NCBI RefSeq assembly: GCF_029051685.1
Contig: NZ_JAACFT010000001.1
Coordinates: 1-64,000, forward strand
Source: Bradyrhizobium sp. CSA207
GTDB lineage: Bacteria > Pseudomonadota > Alphaproteobacteria > Rhizobiales > Xanthobacteraceae
DNA length: 64,000 nt
Direction: 5' to 3'
Part shown: positions 27,504 through 36,532 of the stretch, in pieces
Layout of the letters: every line of letters begins with the position of its first letter
Position numbering within the stretch: position 1 is the first letter of the stretch
Notes under the pieces: generated by a model
Seen by the model: the letters and a program-made list of their open reading frames with translations, nothing else
Databases searched by the model: none
Told to the model about the DNA's origin: nothing
Made by a program: the position numbers and the translations under genes

Positions 27504-27526
27504 GCGGGCGGGCTAGCGCCGCCTGC
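27504..27526. terminator. Hairpin between convergent genes
   Basis: Stem GCGGGCGG / CCGCCTGC (eight pairs, one G-U) with a seven-base loop, seven bases after the SDR stop and about 100 bases from the end of the permease gene on the other strand. A two-way terminator is plausible but the stem is short. Confidence 0.4.
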
Positions 27527-27623
27527 TTACACCGAAGGCCCGAAAAACCGGTCATTGGCAAACATGTGAGCACTCGTTTTCGAGCGTTACGGCCGCAGCG
27601 CCATCTCGCAGGAAGAGCAGCGA

Positions 27624-28463
27624 TCACCCGCCCTTGACGGCCCCAGCGGTGAGCCCGGCGACGATCTGTCGCTGGGCAAACACCGTCAGCAGCAGTACCG
27701 GGAACGTGACGATCAGCGCGGCGGCCGCCAGCGGCCCCCAGCTCAACTGATCGAACGAGATCATGTTGTACACGGCGACGGGAAGGGTGCGCGTCTCCCG
27801 TCCCGCCAGCACGATGCCGAAGACGAAATTGTTCCAGGAGAAGATCACCGCCAAGATGAAGGCGACCGCAATTCCCGGCCGGGCGATTGGCAGCGCAACG
27901 TGCCGGAAGACCTGCCAGCGCGTGGCGCCGTCGATCAGCGCCGCTTCTTCCAGTTCTATTGGCGTCGTCTCGAAATAGCCGATCATGATCCAGATCACGA
28001 TCGGCACCGTCACCACCAGATGGATGATGATTTGCGGCACCAGCGTGCCGAGCAGCCCGAGCCACTGGAACATGAGAAACAGCGGGATCAGATACGACAA
28101 TCCCGGCGTGATGCGGGCGATCAGGATCACGATCGCGGATTTGTGCGCGGCCATGCGTGCGATGCCGTAGCCGGCGGGAACGCCGACGACGAGCGCGAGC
28201 AAGGTCGCACTGCCGGTCACGACCAGGCTGTTGACGAAATAGGTCAGGAAGCGGTTGGAGGCGAGCACGTCGGCGTAGTTCTTCCAGGCGAAACGCTCCG
28301 GGATGAACACCGGCGGGTAGGCGGCATTGTCGACCTCGAATTTGAGCGACAGCGACGCCATCCACAGGAAGAACAGGATTGCCGGCGACACGATGACGAA
28401 CACCGCGAGCCACAGGCCGATTCTGCCGATGATCTGACGCAGGTTGATTTGACCTTTGTTCAT
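27624..28463 (-). CDS. Carbohydrate ABC transporter permease (second subunit, MalG-like)
   Basis: A 279-residue inner-membrane permease with six helices. The EAA loop reads EEAALIDGATRWQVFRHVALP, which contacts the ATPase. The ATG at 28463 overlaps the stop of the first permease (ATGA). It belongs to the CUT1 family (sugar and polyol uptake). No ATP-binding gene follows; the next gene downstream is on the opposite strand. Confidence 0.93.
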   Translation of the reverse strand: MNKGQINLRQIIGRIGLWLAVFVIVSPAILFFLWMASLSLKFEVDNAAYPPVFIPERFAWKNYADVLASNRFLTYFVNSLVVTGSATLLALVVGVPAGYGIARMAAHKSAIVILIARITPGLSYLIPLFLMFQWLGLLGTLVPQIIIHLVVTVPIVIWIMIGYFETTPIELEEAALIDGATRWQVFRHVALPIARPGIAVAFILAVIFSWNNFVFGIVLAGRETRTLPVAVYNMISFDQLSWGPLAAAALIVTFPVLLLTVFAQRQIVAGLTAGAVKGG

Positions 28464-29398
28464 GCGCCGCTCGCGATTTCGGTCCACAGCATGCGCTGGC
28501 GCATGTAAAGCATCACGGCCGCGAGCGCGACGATAAGGAGGAAGAACACCACCGCGATCGCCGAGCCGTAGCCGAGGTCGTAATAGGTGAAGGCGACGCT
28601 ATAGAGATAGATATTGATCGTTTCCGACGCCGAGCCTGGTCCGCCTTGCGTGATCGCGAAGATGATGTCGAAGCTTTTCACCGCGTCGATCATGCGGATC
28701 ATACCGGCGATGAACAGGAACGGCATGATCAGCGGCAGCGTGATGAAGCGAAACACCTGCCAGAAACTGGCGCCGTCGATCTGGGCGCTCTCATACGGCT
28801 CGGCCGGGATCGCGGCGAGGCCGCCGAGCACGATCAGCATGACCAGCGGCGTCCACTGCCAGGTCTCGACCAGCACCAGCGACGGGATCACCGTTGCGGG
28901 ATGAAACACCCAGAGCTGCGGAGGTATCCCGACAAGCGACAGCAGATAGTTCAGTACGCCGAGCTGCGGGTGGAACATCATGGTCCAGACCAGCGCGATC
29001 GCGACGGGCGTCGCCATCATCGGCATGATGAAGAGGGCGCGCAGGAAGCCGCGGCCGGCGAATTTCTGGTGAAAAACCACTGCTGCCAGCGTGCCCAGCA
29101 CCAGCGGCAGCAGCACCGACAGCACGGTATAGACCATGGTGTGGCCCACCGCTTCGAGAAAGCGGGGATCGCTCGTCAGCCGCAAATAGTTGGACAGCCC
29201 GACGAAGGTGGTCGGCGAACCGACCTTCCACTCGTTCAGGCTCATCCAGATCGTGAATACCCACGGGAAGATGATGATGGCGATGACGACGATGAGCGCC
29301 GGCACCACGAACGGCCAGTAGGACGGCGGCCGCAGCTCCTTCTCCGGCGCGGCATCTGACGGTGCCGCGGCCCGATTAGCCCGTATGATTGCACTCAC
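28460..29398 (-). CDS. Sugar ABC transporter permease (first subunit, MalF-like)
   Basis: A 312-residue permease with a cytosolic N-terminus of about 30 residues and six helices. The EAA loop reads YESAQIDGASFWQVFRFITLP. The start GTG at 29398 overlaps the stop of the binding-protein gene (GTGA), so the three genes are translationally coupled. The frame stays open far upstream through the binding-protein gene, which is only a shadow. Confidence 0.92.
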   Translation of the reverse strand: MSAIIRANRAAAPSDAAPEKELRPPSYWPFVVPALIVVIAIIIFPWVFTIWMSLNEWKVGSPTTFVGLSNYLRLTSDPRFLEAVGHTMVYTVLSVLLPLVLGTLAAVVFHQKFAGRGFLRALFIMPMMATPVAIALVWTMMFHPQLGVLNYLLSLVGIPPQLWVFHPATVIPSLVLVETWQWTPLVMLIVLGGLAAIPAEPYESAQIDGASFWQVFRFITLPLIMPFLFIAGMIRMIDAVKSFDIIFAITQGGPGSASETINIYLYSVAFTYYDLGYGSAIAVVFFLLIVALAAVMLYMRQRMLWTEIASGA

Positions 29399-30720
29399 GC
29401 CTTTTCGCTGCGCTCCAGGATCGGCCGGTACTGCTCGTGGGCCTTCTTCAACTCGGTCGCGGGATCGGCGCCGGCAAGGGTTGCGGTGATCGCCGCGCCA
29501 ACGAGATCGCGGAACTCCGCGACCGGGATCACCACGGGAAGGCCCAGCTTGCTGATCTTGGCGGAATCGATCACCGATTGCAGCCATTCCGCGGGCATCT
29601 TCACGCCCTTCTGGACCTCGGGGTCGTTCAGGATCGAGTTGCGGAACGGCACGCCGCCGCCGGCCTGCAACAGCCGGGCGCCCTGCTGCTTCGAGACCAC
29701 CCATTGGCAGAGCAGATAGGCGGCTTCCTTGTTCTTGCTGGCGGCGGCAATCCCGATGCCGTCGCCATAGGTGGCCGAATATTGCCCCTTCGGTCCGGCA
29801 GGCACGACGGTGTAGCCGACCTTGCCGACAACGCGCGAGGCGGCCGGATCTTCCAGCGGCGGCGCCCAGCCGACGCCGTCGATCCACATCGCCGATCTGC
29901 CCTGCGTGAACGAGGCCATCGATTCCATCCAGTTGAAGCCGGCGACGCCGGGCGGCGCGACCTTCGTCAACAGCGTCTGGTAGAGCTTTGTCGCAGCAAT
30001 GGCTTCCGGACCGTCGGTCAGGATGTTGCCCTTGGCGTCGAGGAATTCGCCGCCATAATCGAGGAAGAAGTTGGTCCACAACGTCATGTTGGCGTTGCGC
30101 AGGCCGCGCCCGACAAAGCCGTAGGTCCCTTCCTTGGGATCGGTGAGCTTCTCGGCAGCCGCGGCCATCTCGTCGAGGGTCTTCGGGACGGCGACGCCCT
30201 TCTTCTGGAACAGCTCCTTGTTGTAATAGAGGATGAAATAGTCGACGGACCACGGCAGGGACAGCATCTGGCCTTTGTCGTTCTTGCAGTATTGCAGGCC
30301 CGCGGCCGAGAAATCGCTCTCCACCAGATCCGGCGCGGTCAACGTCGGATCCTTCATGAAGGGCGTCATGTCGGCGAGCCAGCCGCCTTTCTCGAATTGC
30401 CGTTTCTGCACGTGATAACTGAGGTGCACAACGTCGAAGCTCGGCCGGCCCGAGGTGAGCTCGATCACGACCTTCTGGCGCTGCTGCTGCTCGGGGATCT
30501 GCTCGGACTCCACCTGAATGCCGGTGAGGTCGGTGAACTCCTTGATGTATTTCTGCAGGTTGTCGCCGCGCGGACCCTTGGCGAGGATCACCTCCAGCTT
30601 GGTCCCGGCGTATTTCTTCCAGTTGACTTCGGCGCGGGCGGGAAATCCGGTGAGGCTGAGCGCGCCAGCAGCAGCGGTGCCCGTCAAAAGTGTACGGCGC
30701 GAGATTCCATAGTCGACCAC
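29395..30720 (-). CDS. Extracellular solute-binding protein of sugar ABC importer
   Basis: A 441-residue periplasmic binding protein. The N-terminus ISRRTLLTGTAAAGALSLTG carries a twin-arginine motif, so export is probably by Tat. The mature protein fits the CUT1 family-1 fold (ILAKGPRGDNLQKYIKEF, SFDVVHLSYHVQ, WSVDYFILYYNKELFQKKG, ASFTQGRSAMWIDG). Start GTG with GGGAGGGACTGAC upstream. First gene of a three-gene importer operon. Ligand unknown. Confidence 0.92.
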   Translation of the reverse strand: MVDYGISRRTLLTGTAAAGALSLTGFPARAEVNWKKYAGTKLEVILAKGPRGDNLQKYIKEFTDLTGIQVESEQIPEQQQRQKVVIELTSGRPSFDVVHLSYHVQKRQFEKGGWLADMTPFMKDPTLTAPDLVESDFSAAGLQYCKNDKGQMLSLPWSVDYFILYYNKELFQKKGVAVPKTLDEMAAAAEKLTDPKEGTYGFVGRGLRNANMTLWTNFFLDYGGEFLDAKGNILTDGPEAIAATKLYQTLLTKVAPPGVAGFNWMESMASFTQGRSAMWIDGVGWAPPLEDPAASRVVGKVGYTVVPAGPKGQYSATYGDGIGIAAASKNKEAAYLLCQWVVSKQQGARLLQAGGGVPFRNSILNDPEVQKGVKMPAEWLQSVIDSAKISKLGLPVVIPVAEFRDLVGAAITATLAGADPATELKKAHEQYRPILERSEKA

Positions 30721-30798
30721 GTCAGTCCCTCCCTGTGACTCATTATGTTTGGGGGGATACTAGCGACCGTGTCACGCCTGCCTAGCCCTAATCTATCA

Positions 30799-31578
30799 TC
30801 AAGGCCGCACCGCCGGCGTCTCAATCGGCAGGCCCCGCGCCCGCGACATCAGATATAGTTCGAGCGCGACCAGCTCGGGCGCGCCGTAGTCATAAGCCTG
30901 GGCGCGGACACCGGTCATGCAACTGCGCAGCCGCCGCTCCAGCGATCCCAGCGTCTGCCATTCCAGGCGATAGAGCGGGTAGCCGGTCGGCTGTCCCTGC
31001 GTGACCGGCGCGCCGGCGAGGCGCCTGTCAAAGTTGTCGTCGTGGCAATTGGTGCATGCAAGGTTGAGCTGACCTTCGCGCTGGTTGAAGAGGTCCCGGC
31101 CCAGCTCGACGAACGGCCTGAGCTGTGGATCGTCTCCCGCCGCGATCGGAACGCCGCGCGACTGGTGGGCGACGAAGGCGGACAGCGCCAAGAGGTCGCG
31201 GCTCTCGTAAGCCAGCGGCTTCGCCTGCTGGTGATCGGCGCGGCAGAGGTTGATGCGCTGGTCGAGCGTAACGGGGCGCCCCTGCGTCTTGTCGAAAGCG
31301 GGATAGCGCACGGCGACGCCCTTCATGCTACTGCGCGCGTCGCCATGGCAATCCACGCAGGCCTTATCGGCGCTGCCAGACTTCTTCGTCCACAACGCCT
31401 GACCGTCGAGCACGAACAGCATGCCCGGATTAGACGCGTCGTCGTCCTGCATGGCACGCGTCTCGGGTCCCATGAAGGAATAGCCGGAGCGGCGCATTTC
31501 CGGCGGGATCTCGCCGGCGAGCACGACGGGGGCCGCTGCGATCAGCGCCGCCACCGCTATGGCGCGCCAAAACTTCAT
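30799..31578 (-). CDS. soxA: Sulfur oxidation c-type cytochrome SoxA (dihaem)
   Basis: A 259-residue periplasmic cytochrome that, with SoxX, attaches thiosulfate to the SoxY carrier. Signal peptide about 1-21. Two haem motifs are present: CVDCH (74-78) and CTNCH (175-179), so it is of the dihaem type. The active-site cysteine is Cys220 in RRLRSCMTG, matching the persulfide ligand region. The ATG at 31578 overlaps the soxZ stop by four bases. Last gene of the cluster. Confidence 0.93.
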   Translation of the reverse strand: MKFWRAIAVAALIAAAPVVLAGEIPPEMRRSGYSFMGPETRAMQDDDASNPGMLFVLDGQALWTKKSGSADKACVDCHGDARSSMKGVAVRYPAFDKTQGRPVTLDQRINLCRADHQQAKPLAYESRDLLALSAFVAHQSRGVPIAAGDDPQLRPFVELGRDLFNQREGQLNLACTNCHDDNFDRRLAGAPVTQGQPTGYPLYRLEWQTLGSLERRLRSCMTGVRAQAYDYGAPELVALELYLMSRARGLPIETPAVRP

Positions 31579-31892
31579 TCGACCGTGATCGATGCCGATG
31601 CGGTGGACGCATACCCGTTGTCGCCGATCCATTCGAACTCGAACTTGCCACTCTCCTTCGCCACAGTGAAGAAGGACAGGTAAGGATTAGCCGCGATCGC
31701 CGGAAACAGGTCGGCACGGAAGACCTCGCTGCCGTTGTAGCGGCAAGTAAAACTCGTGATGATGTCGCGCGGCACGAGGTCGCCGGCGGCGGCGTGGCGA
31801 AAGCCGGTTTCCATAATGTGCGAAGTCAGCGTGCGGATCTCGATGATTTCGCCGCGTTTGGCCTTGGTGGGAACGTTGATCAGCGCGGCCAT
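31575..31892 (-). CDS. soxZ: Thiosulfate oxidation carrier complex protein SoxZ
   Basis: A 105-residue beta-sandwich protein with no signal peptide, exported with SoxY. Family features include IEIRTLTSHIMETGFRH, FTCRYNGSEVFRADLFPAIAANPYLSFF and GKFEFEWIGDNG. It overlaps soxY by one base and soxA by four. Length is normal. Confidence 0.95.
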   Translation of the reverse strand: MAALINVPTKAKRGEIIEIRTLTSHIMETGFRHAAAGDLVPRDIITSFTCRYNGSEVFRADLFPAIAANPYLSFFTVAKESGKFEFEWIGDNGYASTASASITVE

Positions 31893-32359
31893 CAGTTGAC
31901 CTCCTCGGTGCAGGCGGCCAGCGTCACGACGATTTCGGCGGCGATCTGCCAGAACGTGTCGTCGGAGAGGCGCGCGATCGCGACCACCTTCTGGCTATCG
32001 GCGAGCCGGATCCGGGTCGAGATTTGGGCGCGGCCGGAGGAGGGGCCGAGATAGAAGTTGCCGATATTCGGCTGCGGGTTCTTCTCGTTGAGGACGTGGA
32101 TGCTCCTGACGTAATCGTCCGCCGTCATGGGGCTCGCGACGCTGACCGTCATCGGCACCGTGTTGCCGTTCTCGACCAGCGGCGGGATGTCGAGCTTGAT
32201 CTTGCCCGTCCGTATCGGAGCCTCGCCGACGACGTTGCGGATCGCTGCGTTGAGCATCGTGGGCGTCGCGTTAAGCGGCCGCAGCATGACGATCGGAATC
32301 GTCCCGGCGGCCGTGACGCCGCCGGCAAGGCTCAAGAATCGTCGTCGCGTGGTTGGCAT
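31892..32359 (-). CDS. soxY: SoxY-like sulfur carrier protein with divergent C-terminus
   Basis: A 155-residue protein with a Tat signal (TTRRRFLSLAGG). The central region fits SoxY (PPLVENGNTVPMTVSVASPM, VRSIHVLNEKNPQPNIGNFYL). Canonical SoxY ends in a flexible GGCGG arm whose Cys carries the sulfur intermediate. Here the C-terminus is VVTLAACTEEVN: a Cys (150) is present but the glycines are not, and five residues follow it. It may be a variant carrier or have a different role. Confidence 0.88.
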   Translation of the reverse strand: MPTTRRRFLSLAGGVTAAGTIPIVMLRPLNATPTMLNAAIRNVVGEAPIRTGKIKLDIPPLVENGNTVPMTVSVASPMTADDYVRSIHVLNEKNPQPNIGNFYLGPSSGRAQISTRIRLADSQKVVAIARLSDDTFWQIAAEIVVTLAACTEEVN

Positions 32360-32367
32360 AAACAGTC

Positions 32368-32802
32368 CTAGTCCCGAAGCGTTGCAAGAAAGGCCACGAT
32401 GTCCTCGATCTCGGCGGCCGCCAAGATCGGCTTGCCGGCAAAATTGCGCCCAACGCGCACGAGGCCGTCATGGCGATAGTAAGACGGCATGATGGTCTGC
32501 GGGTTGAAGCGCGAGGCATCCACCAGACGAAGTCGCAACTGACTCACCGACCAGCGGTTCCCGGCACCCCCGAGGCCAGGCGCAAGATCGCCCTGGAATC
32601 GCGTTTCCGGAAAGGGACCGGAATGGCAAAGGACGCAAGTCGTGCTGCGCGCCAGCACGAGCGCGCGTCCGCGCGCGGCATCGCCCGGCGAGCCGGTGAG
32701 CGACTCCGGAATGCCGTCTTCGACGATCTTGTAGGGGACGAGTTCCTGCGCCGGAGCAGTAGTGGCAGACGCGAAGCTCGCCGCGATCAATGCCGCAACC
32801 AA
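32368..32802 (-). CDS. soxX: Sulfur oxidation c-type cytochrome SoxX
   Basis: A periplasmic monohaem cytochrome, partner of SoxA. From the TTG at 32802 it has 144 residues: signal peptide 1 to about 18, haem motif CVLCH (56-60) and the axial Met in TIMPSYYRHDGL (Met105), followed by VGRNFAGKPILAAAEIEDIVAFL. The start is uncertain: no ATG or GTG with a ribosome-binding site lies in the proper region, and the frame runs back through a palindromic repeat to 33000. Eight bases separate it from soxY. Confidence 0.88.
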   Translation of the reverse strand: MVAALIAASFASATTAPAQELVPYKIVEDGIPESLTGSPGDAARGRALVLARSTTCVLCHSGPFPETRFQGDLAPGLGGAGNRWSVSQLRLRLVDASRFNPQTIMPSYYRHDGLVRVGRNFAGKPILAAAEIEDIVAFLATLRD

Positions 32803-32845
32803 GCGCTTTCGATGTGATGACTGAGGTCGCCGCGGGCTCCTCTTA

Positions 32846-32969
32846 CCTCTCCCGCTTGCGGGAGAGGTCGGCGCGTAGCGCCGGGTGAGGGCTCTTTCCT
32901 CTTGGGGGTTCTCGATTGTGGAGGCACCCTCTCCCCAGCCCTCCCCCGCAGGCGGGGGAGGGAGCGCAC
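32846..32969. repeat. Palindromic intergenic repeat inside the sox cluster
   Basis: Left half CCTCTCCCGCTTGCGGGAGAGG is itself a hairpin; right half is CCCTCCCCCGCAGGCGGGGGAGG; between them CGGGTGAGGGCT and AGCCCTC-type words pair. Related to families A and C. It lies between fccB and soxX and could partially terminate transcription or stabilise the upstream message. Confidence 0.75.
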
Positions 32970-33003
32970 CGTGTTCGTGGCGACGGCTTGGTCTCATCAT
33001 GCC

Positions 33004-34278
33004 CTAGCCAAAGGTATCCGCCGTGATGGTCCGAAACCACGTCTCTGCCTCGGCGGCTTCGCGGGCGCGCAGCTCGCGCGGCGCATCGACTGGGCTGGTC
33101 GCGCCGCCCTCGACCTCGACAAAGATGTCTCCCTTCGGCTGGTAGTTGCCGGCGAGCGAAAAGCCGTAAGCAGGCGCAACGGTGTTGTAGCAGACGCCCG
33201 TCAGCCGCGGGGTTTCCGTCGGACGGCCCGCGAGCAGGTTGACGATGGCGGCGGCGCAGGCCTTGCCCTGCGTGCTCGCGGCAGACGCCGATTTGGGAAT
33301 GCCGCCGCCGAGGCAGGCATCGCCGATGACGTGGATGTTTGGGACCAGCTTCGACTCAAAGGTCACGGGATCGATCGGACACCAACCCGTCGCATTCGCC
33401 GCGCCCGCGATCTCGGCAATGCGCCCTGCACGTTGCGGTGGAATGACGTTTGCGACATCAGGGGTGTAATTGCCGAATTCAGTGATGATGGTGTTTGTGG
33501 ATGGATCGACGGAGGTAACGCGGCCACCTTGCGACAGCGCCACGCGCTCGATCATACCGCCGTAAAGCTCCTTCCATGCCTTCTCAAACAGCCGCTGCTG
33601 GGGAAAACCGTCCTTGGCATCGAGCACCAGGACTTTCGAGCGGGGTTTCTTTGTCTTCAGGTAGTGCGCGATCAGGCTGGCGCGCTCGTAAGGCGCCGGC
33701 GGACAGCGCGTGGGATTGGCCGGGATTGCGATCGCGACGAGGCCGCCATCCGCCATCGCCTCGAGCTGCTTGCGCAGCAGAAGGGTCTGCGCGCCCGCCT
33801 TCCAGGCGTGCGGCATCTTTTCCGATGCGGCATCGTCGTAGCCGGGCAGGGCATCGAAATGGAAGTCGATGCCGGGTGAGAGGACGAGCCGGTCGTAGGC
33901 GAGCGAGGGGCCGTCGGATGTCGTAACGCGTCGCTGCTGCGGGTCGATCCTGGTCGCAGCCTGATCGATGATTGTGATGCCATCGGCGGCGAGCTTGTCA
34001 TAACCGAATTGCTGCGCCTCAATGCCGCGCAGGCCGGCGATCACTTCGTTGCTGAACGGGCAGGCGATGAACACCTTGTTCGGCTCGACCAGGGTGATCT
34101 GAAGGGCAGCGTTGGCCCGCTTCAACGCGCGGGCGCAGGCCGTGCCGCCAAAGCCCCCGCCGATCACGACGATCCGGCCAGCGGATTGCGCGCGCGACAT
34201 CGACGGCCGCACCAACGTTGCGGCCGCCGCGGTAATGCCGAACATGGTATTCCGCCGTGTCACCGGGCGCGTCGTCAT
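33004..34278 (-). CDS. fccB: Flavocytochrome c sulfide dehydrogenase, flavoprotein subunit (FccB/SoxF)
   Basis: A 424-residue periplasmic flavoprotein that oxidises sulfide. A Tat-like signal (VTRRNTMFGITAAAATLV) leads. FAD is bound by RIVVIGGGFGGTACARAL. Redox-active cysteines are Cys73 (FIACPFSN) and Cys363 (GVCYNTVAPAYGFS), as in FccB. The C-terminal domain (PRELRAREAAEAETWFRTI) is the flavocytochrome c dimerisation part. The cytochrome partner could be SoxX or an unlinked protein. Start 34278; an ATG at 34287 is equally possible. The frame is open far upstream through the next gene, a shadow. Confidence 0.93.
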   Translation of the reverse strand: MTTRPVTRRNTMFGITAAAATLVRPSMSRAQSAGRIVVIGGGFGGTACARALKRANAALQITLVEPNKVFIACPFSNEVIAGLRGIEAQQFGYDKLAADGITIIDQAATRIDPQQRRVTTSDGPSLAYDRLVLSPGIDFHFDALPGYDDAASEKMPHAWKAGAQTLLLRKQLEAMADGGLVAIAIPANPTRCPPAPYERASLIAHYLKTKKPRSKVLVLDAKDGFPQQRLFEKAWKELYGGMIERVALSQGGRVTSVDPSTNTIITEFGNYTPDVANVIPPQRAGRIAEIAGAANATGWCPIDPVTFESKLVPNIHVIGDACLGGGIPKSASAASTQGKACAAAIVNLLAGRPTETPRLTGVCYNTVAPAYGFSLAGNYQPKGDIFVEVEGGATSPVDAPRELRAREAAEAETWFRTITADTFG

Positions 34279-34334
34279 CAGGATCATCCGACCAAAGGCT
34301 GCGGCGGCTCTCTTCGGCCGCCGCAGCCGTCTTT

Positions 34335-36521
34335 TCAGGCGAAGGTGATGTTCTGGTCGCGCAGCGGCACCGAGCGGATGCGCTTGCCCGTCGCCGCGAA
34401 ATAGGCGTTGAGCACCGCGGGTGCTGCGATGCCGATGGTCGGCTCGCCAACGCCGCCCCAGAAGCCGCCGCTCGGCACCATCACCGATTCCACTTTCGGC
34501 ATCTCGTTGATACGCATCGAGTTGTAGGTGTCGAAGTTGGTTTGCTCGATGCGGCCGTCCTTGACGGTGCAGCCGCCGTAGAACAGCGCGGAGAGGCCAT
34601 AGACAAAGGAGCCGGCGATCTGCCGCTCCACCTGCGCCGGGTTGACGATGTAGCCGGGATCGGTGGAGGCGACGATGCGATGCACCTTGATCTTGCTGGC
34701 GTCGGTCACCGAGATTTCGGCGGCACCGGCGACATAGCTGCCATAGCCCATGACCTGCGCGATGCCGCGATGGATCCCCTGTGGCGCCGGTTTGTCCCAG
34801 CCGATCTTCTCGGCCACGGCATTGAGCACGGCCAGATGCTTGGGGTGATTGCCCATCAGCTTGCGGCGGAATTCGAGCGGGTCCTGGCCTGCGGCATGGG
34901 CTAGCTCGTCCATGAAGCATTCCATGTAGATCGCGTTGTGATTGACGTTGACGCCGCGCCAGAAGCCGGGCGGAACGTGCGGGTTGCGCATCGCATGCTC
35001 GACCAAAAGGTTCGGCACCGAATAGCCGAACGCGGCCTCGCCGGTTTGGGCGACGCCCTGGAATGCGGCCGGATCCATGCCGTTCTGCAGCGCTTCGGGG
35101 CGGAGCGAGAACAGGATCGACTGCCCGGACAGGCGGTAGTGCAGGGCGATCAGATTGTTGTTGGCATCGAACGCGCCGGTCATCTTGCACTGGGTGATCG
35201 GGTGATACCTGCCGTGCGCCATGTCCTCTTCGCGCGACCACAACAGCTTGATCGGCGTACCCGGCATTTGCTTGGCGATCGCGACCGCCTGGCGGACATA
35301 GTCGGTTTGACCGCGCCGGCCGAAGCCGCCGCCGGGCATCACCTTGTGCACGTCGCATTTCTCCGCCGGCAGGCCGGAGGCCTCCAGCACCGCCGCGAAG
35401 GCCGCCTCGCCATTCTGCGTACCGCACCAGACCTCGCATTTGTCCGCTGTGCAGAGCGCGGTGGCGTTCATCGGCTCCATCGTGGCATGGTTCTGGTAGG
35501 GATAGTTGTAGACGGCCTCGATCTTCTTTGCCGCGCCGGCAATTGCCGCCTTCACGTCGCCGTTTCGGTTGCCGACATAGGCCGGTTGCTCGTTGTCGAG
35601 GCCATCGGCCAGCCACTTTGCAATCGACTCGCTTGAGACCTTGGCGTTGTCGCCCTCGTCCCAGACGATCGGCAGCGCGTCCAGCGCGGTCTTGGCGTGC
35701 CACCAGGTATCGGCAACGACCGCGACCGCGGTATCGCCGACTTTGACGACCTTCTGCACACCTTTCATGCCGGCAATCTTGGCTTCGTCAAAGCTCTTCA
35801 CCTTGCCGCCGAAGACCGGGCAGTCCTTGATCGCGGCGTTGAGCATGCCGGGCAGCTTGACGTCGATGCCGTACACGGTAGTGCCGGTGACCTTGTCCGG
35901 CGTGTCCAGCCGCTTCACGCCCTTGCCGACCAGCCTCCAGTCCTTCGGGTCCTTCAGCTTGACGTCGGCCGGTGGCGTCAGCTTTGCCGCGGCTTCGGCG
36001 ACCTTGCCGTAGGTCGTGCTCTTCCCCGACGGGGAATGGGTGATGACGCTGTTGGCGGCGGTGCATTCGGATGCCGGCACTTTCCATTCATTGGCGGCGG
36101 CCTGAATCAGCATCATGCGCGCGGTGGCGCCGCCTTTGCGGACATAATCCTGCGAAGAGCGGATGCCGCGGCTGCCACCGGTCGAGAAGTCGCCCCAGAC
36201 GCGCTTGCGGGCGACGCTCTGCCCGGGCGTCGGGTATTCGGTCGTGACCTTGGTCCAGTCGCATTCGAGTTCCTCGGCGACGAGTTGGGCGAGGCCGGTG
36301 AGCGAGCCCTGGCCCATCTCGGAGCGGGCGACGCGGATCACGACGGTGTCATCGGGCCTGACCACGACCCAGGCGCCGATCTCGGGCGAGCCGTCGGCCG
36401 CGCGCACCACGGCGGGGCCGCCGAAGGGGACATCGAGGCCGACTGCAAGGCCGGTGCCAAGTGCGGCGCTGCCGATGACGAAGGCGCGGCGGTTCATCTT
36501 AGGCGAAACGTGCTTGTTCAT
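34335..36521 (-). CDS. Molybdopterin-binding oxidoreductase large subunit (IorB-like)
   Basis: A 728-residue protein of the isoquinoline 1-oxidoreductase/aldehyde dehydrogenase type within the xanthine oxidase family. A Tat signal (NRRAFVIGSAALGTGLAVGL) shows periplasmic export. Cofactor-contact motifs include SEMGQGSLTGLAQLVAEEL, PGGGFGRRGQTDYV and, near the C-terminus, GGVGEPTIG with the catalytic Glu. No FAD subunit is present, so electrons leave via the small Fe-S subunit to a cytochrome. Lies 11 bases after the Fe-S gene and about 56 before fccB. Substrate unknown. Confidence 0.92.
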   Translation of the reverse strand: MNKHVSPKMNRRAFVIGSAALGTGLAVGLDVPFGGPAVVRAADGSPEIGAWVVVRPDDTVVIRVARSEMGQGSLTGLAQLVAEELECDWTKVTTEYPTPGQSVARKRVWGDFSTGGSRGIRSSQDYVRKGGATARMMLIQAAANEWKVPASECTAANSVITHSPSGKSTTYGKVAEAAAKLTPPADVKLKDPKDWRLVGKGVKRLDTPDKVTGTTVYGIDVKLPGMLNAAIKDCPVFGGKVKSFDEAKIAGMKGVQKVVKVGDTAVAVVADTWWHAKTALDALPIVWDEGDNAKVSSESIAKWLADGLDNEQPAYVGNRNGDVKAAIAGAAKKIEAVYNYPYQNHATMEPMNATALCTADKCEVWCGTQNGEAAFAAVLEASGLPAEKCDVHKVMPGGGFGRRGQTDYVRQAVAIAKQMPGTPIKLLWSREEDMAHGRYHPITQCKMTGAFDANNNLIALHYRLSGQSILFSLRPEALQNGMDPAAFQGVAQTGEAAFGYSVPNLLVEHAMRNPHVPPGFWRGVNVNHNAIYMECFMDELAHAAGQDPLEFRRKLMGNHPKHLAVLNAVAEKIGWDKPAPQGIHRGIAQVMGYGSYVAGAAEISVTDASKIKVHRIVASTDPGYIVNPAQVERQIAGSFVYGLSALFYGGCTVKDGRIEQTNFDTYNSMRINEMPKVESVMVPSGGFWGGVGEPTIGIAAPAVLNAYFAATGKRIRSVPLRDQNITFA

Positions 36522-36532
36522 GTGACGGCTCC

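Noticed and set aside
33004..35703. An 899-residue fusion frame across fccB and the Mo subunit
   Set aside because: The N-terminal 470 residues are out of the frame of the real molybdenum gene and are low-complexity; only the last 424 residues are fccB.
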